From assembly GCA_903918375.1 (NCBI GenBank), contig CAIXED010000002.1:1-45334 (forward strand): a stretch of DNA of 45,334 nucleotides. Reading direction: 5' to 3'. This document shows positions 1 to 8,588 of the stretch, one piece after another. A program made the translations under genes and the position numbers. The notes under the pieces are model-generated. The model did no database searches, was not told where the DNA came from, and saw only the letters and a program-made list of their open reading frames with translations. The first letter of the stretch is position 1. Each line of letters begins with the position of its first letter. Origin of the DNA: an uncultured Pseudomonadota bacterium (lineage in GTDB: Bacteria; Pseudomonadota; Gammaproteobacteria; Methylococcales; Methylomonadaceae).

Positions 1-17
1 CGCTTGAATCCTGCGCT

Positions 18-121
18 CCGAAGCTTTTGCTGGGGGTTGGCAAAAGGGACTTCCTGTCCCTTTGCCAACTTGCCGCATCCATGCGGCAACCCTAACGGGC
101 TATTCCCAGCAAAAGCTTCGG
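18..121. repeat. Composite inverted-repeat element with nested hairpins
   Basis: A perfect 17-bp inverted repeat (CCGAAGCTTTTGCTGGG at 18-34, its complement at 105-121) encloses two further strong hairpins. One is at about 37-68: TTGGCAAA and GGGAC pair with GTCCCTTTGCCAA, with one bulged A and a 5-nt loop. The other is at 70-89: a perfect 9-bp stem, TTGCCGCAT, with a 2-nt loop. A short CCC/GGG stem follows at 90-99. The layout resembles a REP/BIME- or MITE-like intergenic element. A translatable frame crosses it but has no protein-like character. No second complete copy is seen in the window. Confidence 0.6.
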
Positions 122-177
122 TGCTCGGCGCGGCAGACGGGGGAGGTGCGACCTACTGCGTAACCGAAGTTCCGTGC

Positions 178-206
178 CCAAAACCTAAATGCTTCTTTGG
201 TTTTGG
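178..206 (-). terminator. Stem-loop just after ppc
   Basis: CCAAAACC at 178-185 pairs perfectly with GGTTTTGG at 199-206 across a 13-nt loop. It begins two bases beyond the ppc stop codon on the minus strand, so it could end or protect the ppc transcript. There is no clear U-tract, so intrinsic termination is uncertain. Confidence 0.4.
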
Positions 207-207
207 A

Positions 208-3006
208 TTAACCGGTATTACGCATCCCTGCAGCAATTGAGTTGATGGTGCGTAGTAGTAGTTTCATCGTCGCAGGATCTTGATTATTTTCATCCGCCTG
301 ACGCACTTGACGGAGTAAGTCAGCCTGCAGGAAATTCAATGGGCCGAGATAATCATTACGCCGATGCAGTGAGGCAGCCAGCTCTGGGTTGTCATTCAAC
401 AAACGCTCACTTTGGGCAATTTCTAATATCCAATCCACGCAACGCTGATGTTCACTAGCGATTAAGGTATGAATCCGTTTGCCAACATCGGGCGAAGCGC
501 ACAGCGCTGCATATTCACTAGCAATAGTCATGTCGGATTTACTCAGTGCCATTTGGGCATTGCTGAGCAGATTGCGGAAAAATGGCCATTGTTGGTACAG
601 CGTTCTTAGGGTTTCCAAGCGTTCGGCTTTGCCAGCACACCAGCTTTCAAGGCTAGAGCCTATCCCATACCAAGCTGGGAAGGTTTGCCGAGATTGCGCC
701 CAAGCAAACACCCAAGCAATCGCTCGCACCGATTGTTTTGATCGGTCTTGTTTTTTGCGATGAGAAGGGCGTGAGCCAATGTTGAGTTGGCCAATTTCAG
801 TTACCGGGGTGGTTTCGTAGAAATAATCCAGAAAGCCTGGAGTGTGTTCGGTTAATTGCCGATAACCGCGTTCACCAATTGCTGCCAATTCACTCATAAT
901 CGCCAGCACTTCGGCTTGATCTGGCTCGGTGTTTTGAATCAAGCTGACACTGGCTTTCATCAAGCCTGTTACTCCCATCGTCAATTCATAGACCGCGGTT
1001 TCCATGTTGTTATAGCGATAAAACAGCACTTCACCTTGTTCGGTAAATTTGATTTGGCCGCGCACAGTCGCTGGTGGTTGGGCAAGAATGGCTTCATGAG
1101 TGGGGCCACCACCACGGCCAACAGTACCGCCTCGACCATGAAATAGTCGGCAAGGTATGTTTTCGCTATCGGAAATCGCCATCACCAATTGTTGAGCACG
1201 GTATAAGCCCCAAGCCGAAGCGAGGATGCCGCCGTCTTTACAGGAGTCGGAATAACCCAGCATCACTTCCTGACACAAACTTGAGGCTTGTAATAATTGC
1301 TTGTAGACCGGTTGGGCCAGAAGCGTTCGCAGTACGCTGTCGATATGACTAAGGTCTTCGATGGTTTCAAACAATGGTGACACACCGATTTTGCAAAACC
1401 ATTGCCCGCCAATTCGACCGACCAAGCCATTTTGTGATGCTAACAACATCACTTCCATAATATTGCTGGCCGAGTGAGTCATCGAAATCACGTAGCGGCT
1501 AAAGCAGTCTTTGCCAATTTCGCGGCTCATCTCCGCCATCACTTGAAATACTTTTAGAACTTCGCGGCTGTTTTCACTCAGTAATAGCGGGTCGTAATCT
1601 AAGCTGCTGGGTGCGGTAATCGCTTCGGCTAATAGTTGCAGGCGTTGGTTTTCATCCAGTGTCTGGTAATCAATCTTAAAGGCCAGCGAGAATATCTCCG
1701 CAACCGCAGCGCTGTGACGGGTTGATTCTTGGCGAACATCAAGCTGCATTAAATGAAAGCCAAAGGTTTCCACTAAGCGTATTAAATCCAACAATTCCAT
1801 ATTCGCTATCGCTTGATCGCCATGACTGATCAATGAATCCTGAATCAGCGACAAATCGGCTAAAAAGCTTTGCGCATTAGGATAGGCATGGATGTCGGTT
1901 GGGCCGGGAATTTGGCTAATCCGCTGTTCGACACCAGCAAGCGTCATTTCTAAGCGATATTTCATCAAGATCAACTTGTGCCGATACGGTTCTTGACGGC
2001 AGCTACGTTCCAAACTTTCGGTCTTGTCACCAATCAGGCGTCTATCGTTTTCTAATGATTCTAAAAACGCTGTGCTGGGATGGCATAGACCGTAAGAATA
2101 AGAAAGACGTTCCGCCAAGCTGCTGACGCGTTGGATGTAGTTTTGTAAGACGGTTCTAGCCTGTAAACGTAAGGCAAGTGCTGTGGTTTCAGGCTTGACG
2201 TTAGGGTTGCCGTCACGGTCGCCACCAATCCAAGAGCCAAAACTGATGAAGTTGGGGACTCTGATTGATGCCGCTTCGTTACCGTAAACATCCATTAACG
2301 CGCGTTGGAAATTGCGATACACCTGTGCGGTTGCTTCAAATAATGACAATGGGAAGTAGTAAAGACCGGCATCAATCTCATCGATAACCCCCATTCCGCG
2401 CGCTCTGACTTCATCGGTTTTCCAGAGTAATTGAATATTGGCATTCAATTGTTCAAGTGCTTCTTGGCGGAAATAGCCTTTGATTCTGGGGTCGTCGAGT
2501 TTTTCGTGACTAAGGAAAATGTTGCGCAGCGCACCGCGTACAGAACGACGTTTTGCTTCGGTCGGATGCGCGGTCATGACAGGCATATAAGTCAGTTGGT
2601 TTAACAAAGTTGGCAGCTCGGCCAAACTTACCCCAGACTGTTTCAAATTTAACAAAGTGTCATGGAATGAACCGCGCCAGAAATGCTTGTTTTTCTCCGC
2701 CTCACGACGGCGCTGATGTAAGTTGGTTGATTCCTCAGCGATATTCAGCAAGCTGAAATACATGCTGAAAGCTCGAATGATTTCGCTCAGTATTTCTGGC
2801 GGCAGGTTTTTAAGGCTGTCCATTAATTGTTGGCGGCGGGCAGGGCTGCCGTCGCGTTGTAAAGCAGCGAATTGGCGTTGTAGTTGTTCGACGATGCTAG
2901 AGATTTTTGGATCGGATTGAGTTTTTAAGACGCGCGATAAAATCAGCTTCAACAGCCTGATGTTGGTGCGCAGTGCTTTGTCGTCATAGTTTGCTTGGCT
3001 TGCCAT
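208..3006 (-). CDS. ppc: Phosphoenolpyruvate carboxylase
   Basis: Carboxylates PEP to oxaloacetate in the cytoplasm, an anaplerotic step and, in serine-pathway methylotrophs, the step that fixes CO2 onto PEP. The 932-residue protein is full length, slightly longer than the 883-residue E. coli enzyme. It carries the catalytic TAHPTE motif (residues 145-150, active-site His147), the glycine-rich GRGGTVGRGGGP loop in the C-terminal half, and the invariant C-terminal RNTG that closes the active site. The ATG at 3006 follows a good GGGAG ribosome site. It stands alone on the minus strand, about 270 bp from rimI, so it is probably a separate transcript. Its role here is suggested by the other serine-cycle genes at 29-37 kb. 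Confidence 0.97.
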   Translation of the reverse strand: MASQANYDDKALRTNIRLLKLILSRVLKTQSDPKISSIVEQLQRQFAALQRDGSPARRQQLMDSLKNLPPEILSEIIRAFSMYFSLLNIAEESTNLHQRRREAEKNKHFWRGSFHDTLLNLKQSGVSLAELPTLLNQLTYMPVMTAHPTEAKRRSVRGALRNIFLSHEKLDDPRIKGYFRQEALEQLNANIQLLWKTDEVRARGMGVIDEIDAGLYYFPLSLFEATAQVYRNFQRALMDVYGNEAASIRVPNFISFGSWIGGDRDGNPNVKPETTALALRLQARTVLQNYIQRVSSLAERLSYSYGLCHPSTAFLESLENDRRLIGDKTESLERSCRQEPYRHKLILMKYRLEMTLAGVEQRISQIPGPTDIHAYPNAQSFLADLSLIQDSLISHGDQAIANMELLDLIRLVETFGFHLMQLDVRQESTRHSAAVAEIFSLAFKIDYQTLDENQRLQLLAEAITAPSSLDYDPLLLSENSREVLKVFQVMAEMSREIGKDCFSRYVISMTHSASNIMEVMLLASQNGLVGRIGGQWFCKIGVSPLFETIEDLSHIDSVLRTLLAQPVYKQLLQASSLCQEVMLGYSDSCKDGGILASAWGLYRAQQLVMAISDSENIPCRLFHGRGGTVGRGGGPTHEAILAQPPATVRGQIKFTEQGEVLFYRYNNMETAVYELTMGVTGLMKASVSLIQNTEPDQAEVLAIMSELAAIGERGYRQLTEHTPGFLDYFYETTPVTEIGQLNIGSRPSHRKKQDRSKQSVRAIAWVFAWAQSRQTFPAWYGIGSSLESWCAGKAERLETLRTLYQQWPFFRNLLSNAQMALSKSDMTIASEYAALCASPDVGKRIHTLIASEHQRCVDWILEIAQSERLLNDNPELAASLHRRNDYLGPLNFLQADLLRQVRQADENNQDPATMKLLLRTINSIAAGMRNTG

Positions 3007-3228
3007 AAACAGCTCCCGAAAAATTAATGAAACCAGTAAAACTCGACTGTTAAAACATCAATCTGATGGGTCAATTACAGCCGAATTCAATTCATCAACA
3101 GGTTAATGCTTGTTTTTAGGATAGTAAAATAGAATAAATGGATTGTTTTGATAGGTTTTTACGATGATGGAGGGCTTGGAGGCTGATTAGATCTCGGTTA
3201 TTAGAAAACCGATATTGTGAGGAGGGTG

Positions 3229-3257
3229 TCAGGAAACTTTTGGACAAAGTTTCCTGA
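3229..3257. terminator. Perfect 12-bp stem-loop between rimI and ppc
   Basis: TCAGGAAACTTT (3229-3240) pairs with AAAGTTTCCTGA (3246-3257) over a 5-nt loop. It lies about 20 bp after the rimI stop on the minus strand and upstream of ppc. It probably ends the leuA-UDG-rimI transcript, although no U-run follows. Confidence 0.5.
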
Positions 3258-3276
3258 TGTTTAAAATTGTCAGGTT

Positions 3277-3849
3277 TTACGGTGTTGGATAATTGCCCAA
3301 CATCGGCACTAAATCTAGTTCAAACATAATCGCATCTTCGCGACCATCTTTAGCAGGGTAATAAGCTTTGCGGATGCCAATCTCTTTAAAACCGCTGCTT
3401 TTGTATAAATGAATGGCGTTGAGGTTGCTAGGTCTGACTTCTAAAAAGATTTTTTCGGCGCGAGGGCGGGCGTAGTCGATGAGGTGGTTGAGCATTTTTC
3501 GGCCTACGCCTTGGCCTTGGTATTGGGGGTTAACGCTGATGTTCATAATATGCGCTTCGCCGACGATGGCTGAAATAATCGCATAGCCAACGATAGTGTC
3601 ATCGGCATCTTCGCAAACCCAATTGGTGTAGGTCATGGTTTGGAAGCAGTCTTCAAACACGCCTTGTGACCACGGAAATTCGTAATTCTGGTTTTCAATC
3701 GCCAACACGCTGTCTAAATCGACGTGATCCATGCGTCTAATTCGCATCAGATCGTGACCTTTGACCGAGTCGGGAAATACTTTGGCGTAAAACTCGCGGT
3801 CGGCATTGTAGAGCAGGGCGTCTTTTAGATTGTGTAGCAATTTCCACAT
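3277..3849 (-). CDS. rimI: Ribosomal protein S18 alanine N-acetyltransferase-type GNAT
   Basis: GNAT-fold acetyltransferase. RimI transfers acetyl from acetyl-CoA to the N-terminal alanine of ribosomal protein S18. The CoA pyrophosphate-binding motif QGQGVGRK is at residues 111-118, preceded by the strand HIMNISVNP and followed by the NLNAIHLYKSSGF segment typical of RimI. From the ATG at 3849 the protein is 190 residues, about 35 longer at the N-terminus than usual (near 150). A second ATG at 3747 gives a 156-residue protein of family length. I chose the longer form because it starts 10 bp after the upstream glycosylase gene and the extension reads like coding sequence, but the start is uncertain. 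It is the last gene of leuA-UDG-rimI. Confidence 0.82.
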   Translation of the reverse strand: MWKLLHNLKDALLYNADREFYAKVFPDSVKGHDLMRIRRMDHVDLDSVLAIENQNYEFPWSQGVFEDCFQTMTYTNWVCEDADDTIVGYAIISAIVGEAHIMNISVNPQYQGQGVGRKMLNHLIDYARPRAEKIFLEVRPSNLNAIHLYKSSGFKEIGIRKAYYPAKDGREDAIMFELDLVPMLGNYPTP

Positions 3850-3859
3850 AGTTATTTTT

Positions 3860-4534
3860 TTAAACGGTTTGATAAATCGATAAGGCAAATTGCAAGTCTT
3901 CCCAAGCTTTGGCTTTTTCGGTTAACGAGCGTAATAGATAAGCCGGATGATGGACGACCACTAATGGAATGCCATCAAGTTGATGTTGAGTGCCACGCAA
4001 ACGGCTCAGCGGTTGTTGAGTTTTGAGTAGGTTTTGTGCGGCAATGCGACCGACCGCCAAGATGATTTTTGGTTGTAATAAGGCAATTTGTTGTTGCAAA
4101 AAGCCGTTACAGGCAGCGACTTCATCGGCTTGTGGGTCGCGGTTGTTGGGTGGGCGGCATTTCAGCATATTGGCGATGTAGACTTGTTCGCGGTCAAGGC
4201 CAATGGCTCTAAGCATTTCATTAAGTAATTGACCAGCTTTGCCGACAAAGGGCTCGCCTTGTAAATCTTCGTTTTGCCCCGGTGCTTCGCCGATTAGTAA
4301 CCAATTGGCATGGCGATTACCGACCCCAAACACGGTTTGGGTGCGGGTTTGGCATAAGTCGCAGCTATGACATTGGCTGACTTGCTGTTGTAAATCAGTC
4401 CAAGCTTGCTGTGAGTCAGTGTGAGTGGTTTCGTGCGCTTCAATTGCCATTGGCTCGCTATCGGCTTGATGTCTGGGAACCCAGACATCAATGCCCATAG
4501 CTTGCAAATATTGCAACCGAGTGGCTTCGTCCAT
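3860..4534 (-). CDS. Type-4 (iron-sulfur) uracil-DNA glycosylase
   Basis: Removes uracil from DNA to start base excision repair. The family-4 glycosylase core spans residues 45-220. Motif 1 is GEAPGQNED (82-90) and the DNA-intercalating motif is HHPAYLL (195-201). Four cysteines spaced as 4Fe-4S ligands are present (C55, C58, C126, C142). The N-terminus ([15 protein letters not shown]) is of the type found on proteobacterial members often annotated as DNA polymerase-related glycosylases. The gene begins 6 bp after the leuA stop, so the two are probably co-transcribed, with rimI directly behind. Confidence 0.9.
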   Translation of the reverse strand: MDEATRLQYLQAMGIDVWVPRHQADSEPMAIEAHETTHTDSQQAWTDLQQQVSQCHSCDLCQTRTQTVFGVGNRHANWLLIGEAPGQNEDLQGEPFVGKAGQLLNEMLRAIGLDREQVYIANMLKCRPPNNRDPQADEVAACNGFLQQQIALLQPKIILAVGRIAAQNLLKTQQPLSRLRGTQHQLDGIPLVVVHHPAYLLRSLTEKAKAWEDLQFALSIYQTV

Positions 4535-4540
4535 TGCCGT

Positions 4541-6085
4541 TTAGACTTCGCCTTTTTGCGGATGCTGTTTTTGATCCGCGCTTTGTAGTTTGTTGACGGC
4601 GTTGATATAGGCTTTAGCCGAGGCGATGACGATGTCGGTATCGGCACCAGAACCATTGACAATCCGGCCCGCTTTTTCCAATCTAACCGTGACTTCACCT
4701 TGGGCATCGGTGCCGGTGGTGATGTTGTTGACTGAATACAACTCTAAGCTGGCACCGGTTTTAACCAGACTTTCAATCGCTTTTAAGCTGGCATCAACCG
4801 CACCGCCGCCTTGTGCGCTGCCGGTTAGTTCTTTGCCATCGACGCGAATGGTGACGGTGGCATTAGGAATTTCGCCAGTTTCTGAGCAGACTTTCAACGC
4901 GACTAATTTGATGTGTTCATCTTCGGCTTCAAAGCTTTGTTCGGAGATTAAGGCTTGTAAGTCTTCATCAAAAATATCGTGTTTTTTGTCGGCCAATTGT
5001 TTGAAGCGGAAAAACGCATCGTTTAAATCGGCTTCGCCAGCAAATTCGACGCCTAATTCGGCCATCCGAGTTTTGAACGCGTTGCGGCCTGAATGTTTGC
5101 CCAACACCATGCGATTGGTTGCCCAACCCACATCTTCTGCCAGCATAATTTCGTAGGTTTCACGATTTTTCAATACGCCATCTTGGTGAATGCCGGATTC
5201 ATGAGCGAACGCATTCGCGCCAACAATCGCCTTGTTAGGCTGGACAGGGAAGCCGGTAATTGACGACACCAATTTCGAGCAGGTGACGATTTCGCGAGTA
5301 TCCAAGCTGGTATCGCAAGTGAAAAAGTCTTGGCGAGTGCGGATTGCCATCACCACTTCTTCTAATGACGCATTACCCGCCCGTTCGCCCAAGCCATTGA
5401 TGGTACATTCAACTTGGCGCGCACCGTTCATGACCGCCGACAAGGAGTTGGCAACTGCCAAACCTAAGTCATTGTGGCAATGCACCGAGAAAATTGCTTT
5501 GTCAGAATTGGGAATGCGTTGAATCAAGTTGGCGATAGTTGCGCCAAATTGCTGCGGCATACTGTAACCGACGGTGTCAGGGATGTTTAAAGTGCGAGCA
5601 CCAGCATCAATCACCGCTTCCAAAATCCGGCACAAAAAGTCTTCTTCCGAACGGCCAGCGTCTTCCGGTGAAAACTCGACGTTATCGGTGTATTGACGGG
5701 CACGTTTTACCGCTCTGACTGCATACTCAATCACCTGATCCGGTGTCATATTGAGTTTTTTCTGCATGTGAATCGGTGAGGTGGCGATAAAGGTGTGGAT
5801 GCGTGAGCTTTTGGCACCGCGTAAAGCTTCACCAGCGCGGTCGATGTCTTTATCCAATGCACGCGCCAAACCGCAAACTGTGCTGTCTTTAATCACGTCA
5901 GCAACGGCTTGAACCGATTCAAAATCACCTTGGCTGGCGGCTGGAAAACCGGCTTCAATCACGTCGACTTTCATGCGTTCCAAAGCTCGAGCAATGCGGA
6001 CTTTTTCATCACGGGTCATCGACGCGCCGGGGCTTTGTTCGCCATCGCGCAAGGTTGTGTCAAATATGATTAATTTATCTTTCAT
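4541..6085 (-). CDS. leuA: 2-isopropylmalate synthase
   Basis: Condenses 2-ketoisovalerate with acetyl-CoA, the first committed step of leucine synthesis. The 514-residue protein has the [12 protein letters not shown] active-site motif (residues 9-20), the metal-binding [12 protein letters not shown] segment and the C-terminal leucine-binding regulatory domain, so feedback inhibition by leucine is likely. An in-frame ATG lies 15 bp upstream (6100), but only the ATG at 6085 has a well-spaced Shine-Dalgarno (GGAG, about 5 nt upstream), so I use 6085. A leucine-rich small ORF and a promoter lie upstream and may control transcription. The rest of the leucine pathway is not in the window. Confidence 0.96.
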   Translation of the reverse strand: MKDKLIIFDTTLRDGEQSPGASMTRDEKVRIARALERMKVDVIEAGFPAASQGDFESVQAVADVIKDSTVCGLARALDKDIDRAGEALRGAKSSRIHTFIATSPIHMQKKLNMTPDQVIEYAVRAVKRARQYTDNVEFSPEDAGRSEEDFLCRILEAVIDAGARTLNIPDTVGYSMPQQFGATIANLIQRIPNSDKAIFSVHCHNDLGLAVANSLSAVMNGARQVECTINGLGERAGNASLEEVVMAIRTRQDFFTCDTSLDTREIVTCSKLVSSITGFPVQPNKAIVGANAFAHESGIHQDGVLKNRETYEIMLAEDVGWATNRMVLGKHSGRNAFKTRMAELGVEFAGEADLNDAFFRFKQLADKKHDIFDEDLQALISEQSFEAEDEHIKLVALKVCSETGEIPNATVTIRVDGKELTGSAQGGGAVDASLKAIESLVKTGASLELYSVNNITTGTDAQGEVTVRLEKAGRIVNGSGADTDIVIASAKAYINAVNKLQSADQKQHPQKGEV

Positions 6086-6171
6086 GAGAACTCCGTTCAT
6101 GAAACGTTCGGCGTTTTAGCCGAGAAAACAGAAAAAGGTTAGGTATTTTAATAAGATAGAGTAAGTGCCCA

Positions 6172-6267
6172 TCAGGGCAATAGACTAAGCGATAAGCGCA
6201 ACACTAGCGAGCCAATGATTGGCGTGGAGGTAACAACCGGATGCGAATTGATGGTCTGAATCTTCAT
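6172..6267 (-). CDS. Putative leucine-rich leader peptide of leuA
   Basis: A 31-codon ORF lies upstream of leuA on the same strand. Its C-terminal end is LVLRLSLSLLP, with six Leu codons among the last eleven (CTA, TTG, TTA, CTT, CTA, TTG), after VV and II pairs earlier on. That is the composition expected of a branched-chain amino-acid attenuation leader, where ribosomes stall when charged tRNA-Leu is scarce. A small hairpin (TGCCC-TGAT-GGGCA) overlaps its stop codon. No convincing intrinsic terminator is visible between it and leuA, and no Shine-Dalgarno precedes its ATG, so translation is unproven. Confidence 0.42.
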   Translation of the reverse strand: MKIQTINSHPVVTSTPIIGSLVLRLSLSLLP

Positions 6268-6275
6268 GGCTCGAA

Positions 6276-6304
6276 ACTATACTTTATTGCTGGATAGGGC
6301 TCAA
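6276..6304 (-). promoter_or_regulatory. Sigma70-type promoter upstream of leuA
   Basis: On the minus strand, TTGAGC (6299-6304) and TATAGT (6276-6281) are separated by exactly 17 bp. The predicted transcription start falls within a few bases of the ATG of the small leucine-rich ORF, which would make that ORF leaderless or nearly so. Confidence 0.5.
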
Positions 6305-6329
6305 GCCTGAGATGGCTGGCCGCTGTTGC

Positions 6330-7337
6330 TTACAACGGGTAATACTCTAAATACCATTTCACAAACTGCTCAATACCTTGCTCAATGCTGGTATTGGGTT
6401 TGTAGCCAACATCGCTAATTAAGGCTTCCACATCGGCGTAAGTATCAGGCACATCGCCCGGTTGCATCGGTAGCAGATTTTTTTCGACGCTTTTACCCAA
6501 GAACCGTTCTAAGGTCTCGATAAAGCTCATTAACTCTACTGGCTGTTGATTGCCGATGTTGTAGATACGCCAAGGTGCTTTGCTGGTGGCTGGGTCGGGG
6601 TTGAGGCCGCTCCAGTCGGGGTTGGCTTGTGCGGTATGGTCTAAAGTTCTGATCACGCCTTCGACGATGTCATCAATAAAGGTGAAATCGCGGCGGTGGT
6701 TGCCGTAGTTGAAAACATCGATACTTTTGCCGGCCAAAATCGCTTTAGCGAATAAAAATGGCGCCATATCAGGCCGACCCCACGGGCCATAAACGGTGAA
6801 AAACCGTAAGCCGGTGGTGGGTAGCTGATAAAGACTGCTGTAAGTGTGAGCCATTAATTCATTGGCTTTTTTCGATGCCGCGTACAGGCTTAATGGATGG
6901 TCAACATTGTCATGCACTGAAAACGGCATCGATTCATTGGCACCATAAACCGAGCTGCTGGAGGCGTAAACCAAATGCTCGACTTGGTTGTAACGGCAGC
7001 CTTCCAAAATATTCATAAAACCGACAATGTTGCTGTCGATATAAGCATGAGGATTTTGGATGGAATAACGAACACCGGCTTGCGCGGCCAGATTAACCAC
7101 TTTTTGGGGTTGATGTTGTTTAAACAAGGCTTCAATGCCAGCGCGGTTGGCTAAATCAAGACGCACATCGGTGTAATTGGCGTGGTCTTTAATTCGCGCC
7201 AAGCGGTCGATTTTTAAACTGACATCGTAATAATCGTTGAGATTATCAACGCCTATCACTTCATCGCCGCGTTCCAGCAAGCGTAATGCCAGTTGATTAC
7301 CAATAAAACCTGCGGTGCCTGTGACTAATACTTTCAT
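6330..7337 (-). CDS. NAD-dependent epimerase, UDP-glucuronate 4-epimerase type
   Basis: Extended short-chain dehydrogenase/reductase acting on nucleotide sugars. It has the N-terminal Rossmann motif GTAGFIG (residues 7-13) and the catalytic Tyr152/Lys156 pair in [10 protein letters not shown]. The SSSSVYGAN strand, the [13 protein letters not shown] segment and the overall length (335 residues) match UDP-glucuronate/galacturonate 4-epimerases that feed capsule or lipopolysaccharide synthesis. The exact sugar cannot be read from sequence. The start is the ATG at 7337; a TTG two codons upstream also lies in frame. The next gene upstream is the TetR regulator, 8 bp away. No glycan cluster is adjacent. 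Confidence 0.88.
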   Translation of the reverse strand: MKVLVTGTAGFIGNQLALRLLERGDEVIGVDNLNDYYDVSLKIDRLARIKDHANYTDVRLDLANRAGIEALFKQHQPQKVVNLAAQAGVRYSIQNPHAYIDSNIVGFMNILEGCRYNQVEHLVYASSSSVYGANESMPFSVHDNVDHPLSLYAASKKANELMAHTYSSLYQLPTTGLRFFTVYGPWGRPDMAPFLFAKAILAGKSIDVFNYGNHRRDFTFIDDIVEGVIRTLDHTAQANPDWSGLNPDPATSKAPWRIYNIGNQQPVELMSFIETLERFLGKSVEKNLLPMQPGDVPDTYADVEALISDVGYKPNTSIEQGIEQFVKWYLEYYPL

Positions 7338-7345
7338 GACCAACC

Positions 7346-7957
7346 TTATTTTTTAACGATGCTGCTCCAAGCAGCTAGCCATGCTTGTGATTGATAGCTA
7401 TCAGCGCTTTTTGGTAAGCCTTTGTTCAACACCATGCTCAAAGTGAATTGAATCACGCCAAAAAAGTAAGTGAAGGCTACAACGTGATCAATCGAGCGAA
7501 TTTCGCCTTCTTTAATACCGTTTTGCATGATGCGTTTAATTTTGGTGAAAGCGGGGGTGTCGAGTAAAGGCGTGGCTTCCGGTAAAAATTCTTCACAGCG
7601 CATAAACAGCAAAAATTGAATCACTTCCGGCGCATCGTCAGTTAGCTTAAACAGCAAATCGACAATTTCCCGTAATTGCTCAGACGCTTTGCGGTTGCGG
7701 CGACGAATATCGTCAATCGAAATGCTGAGGCTATCGAGTATATGTTCGCGTATCGCTTGGGCTATCGCTTGTTTGGTTTTGAAAAATTGGGTTAGACCGG
7801 TCGCGGTAGTAATGCCAGCGGCATCTTTAATGTCGGGTAGTGAGGTGTTGAAATAGCCTTTTTGGGCGAAAAGTTTTAAGGCGGCCTGTAAAACTTGGTC
7901 TTGAGTGACGGTTTTAATCGGCGTGGATGCAGTTTCTAGTTCTAATTCTTGTTCCAT
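7346..7957 (-). CDS. TetR/AcrR-family transcriptional regulator
   Basis: A 203-residue one-component regulator. The N-terminal helix-turn-helix covers about residues 20-65 ([19 protein letters not shown], then a [18 protein letters not shown] recognition part) and is followed by an all-helical ligand and dimerisation domain. The ligand is unknown. I chose the ATG at 7957, which follows an AAGAGC sequence; further upstream the frame has only a TTG start that would overlap pgsA. It lies between pgsA and the epimerase, so it could be co-transcribed with either. No operator is recognisable. Confidence 0.85.
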   Translation of the reverse strand: MEQELELETASTPIKTVTQDQVLQAALKLFAQKGYFNTSLPDIKDAAGITTATGLTQFFKTKQAIAQAIREHILDSLSISIDDIRRRNRKASEQLREIVDLLFKLTDDAPEVIQFLLFMRCEEFLPEATPLLDTPAFTKIKRIMQNGIKEGEIRSIDHVVAFTYFFGVIQFTLSMVLNKGLPKSADSYQSQAWLAAWSSIVKK

Positions 7958-8027
7958 GCTCTTATGTACAGCTTTACCTGCTGTTGACTCTCTAATTTTG
8001 TGCGTAGTTTTTAGACTACGGTTCTTG

Positions 8028-8588
8028 TTATTCTCTAATAGTCGATAAGGCGGCAACTAAATAATTGACCATCGACCAAAGCGTTAAAATGGCTGAAACG
8101 TATAACAGCCAATAGCCTATCTGATTGATAGGTAAACCTAATAAATCATCGCGATACAAAAGCAGGGTAATCGCTGCCATTTGCGCGGTGGTTTTCCATT
8201 TGCCTAATTGCGATACTTTGACTTTGGCACGTTGACCAATTTCAGCCATCCATTCGCGTAAAGAGGCAATGGTAATTTCTCTGCCAATAATCACCGCAGC
8301 AGGCACGGCTAAATAAGGACTTGCTTCCGCTTGCACCACCAAAATTAGTACAAACGCCACCATTAATTTATCAGCGACAGGATCTAAAAAAGCCCCAAAA
8401 GCTGTTTCCAGATTCATTTTTCTCGCCAAATAACCATCCAGCCAATCGGTAAAACCTGCAATTATAAATATGATGGTGCAGGCAGTCCGTGCATGTTCCC
8501 AAGGCAAATAAAACACAACCGCCAAAAAGGGAATTAAGACAATTCGCAACAAGGTCAGGTAGGTGGGTAGAGTAAATTTAATTGCCAT
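8028..8588 (-). CDS. pgsA: CDP-diacylglycerol-glycerol-3-phosphate 3-phosphatidyltransferase
   Basis: Inner-membrane enzyme that makes phosphatidylglycerophosphate, the precursor of phosphatidylglycerol and cardiolipin. The CDP-alcohol phosphotransferase signature is complete: D48, D51-G52, A55-R56, G65, D69 and D73. Several hydrophobic helices flank it. The protein is 186 residues, normal for PgsA. The ATG at 8588 lies inside the end of uvrC (11-bp overlap), indicating translational coupling. The uvrC-pgsA pairing is common in gammaproteobacteria. Confidence 0.96.
   Translation of the reverse strand: MAIKFTLPTYLTLLRIVLIPFLAVVFYLPWEHARTACTIIFIIAGFTDWLDGYLARKMNLETAFGAFLDPVADKLMVAFVLILVVQAEASPYLAVPAAVIIGREITIASLREWMAEIGQRAKVKVSQLGKWKTTAQMAAITLLLYRDDLLGLPINQIGYWLLYVSAILTLWSMVNYLVAALSTIRE

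Noticed and set aside
4-240. Plus-strand open frame of 78 codons at the left edge
   Set aside because: It runs straight through the nested inverted repeats and has no protein-like composition; it is a by-product of the repeat.
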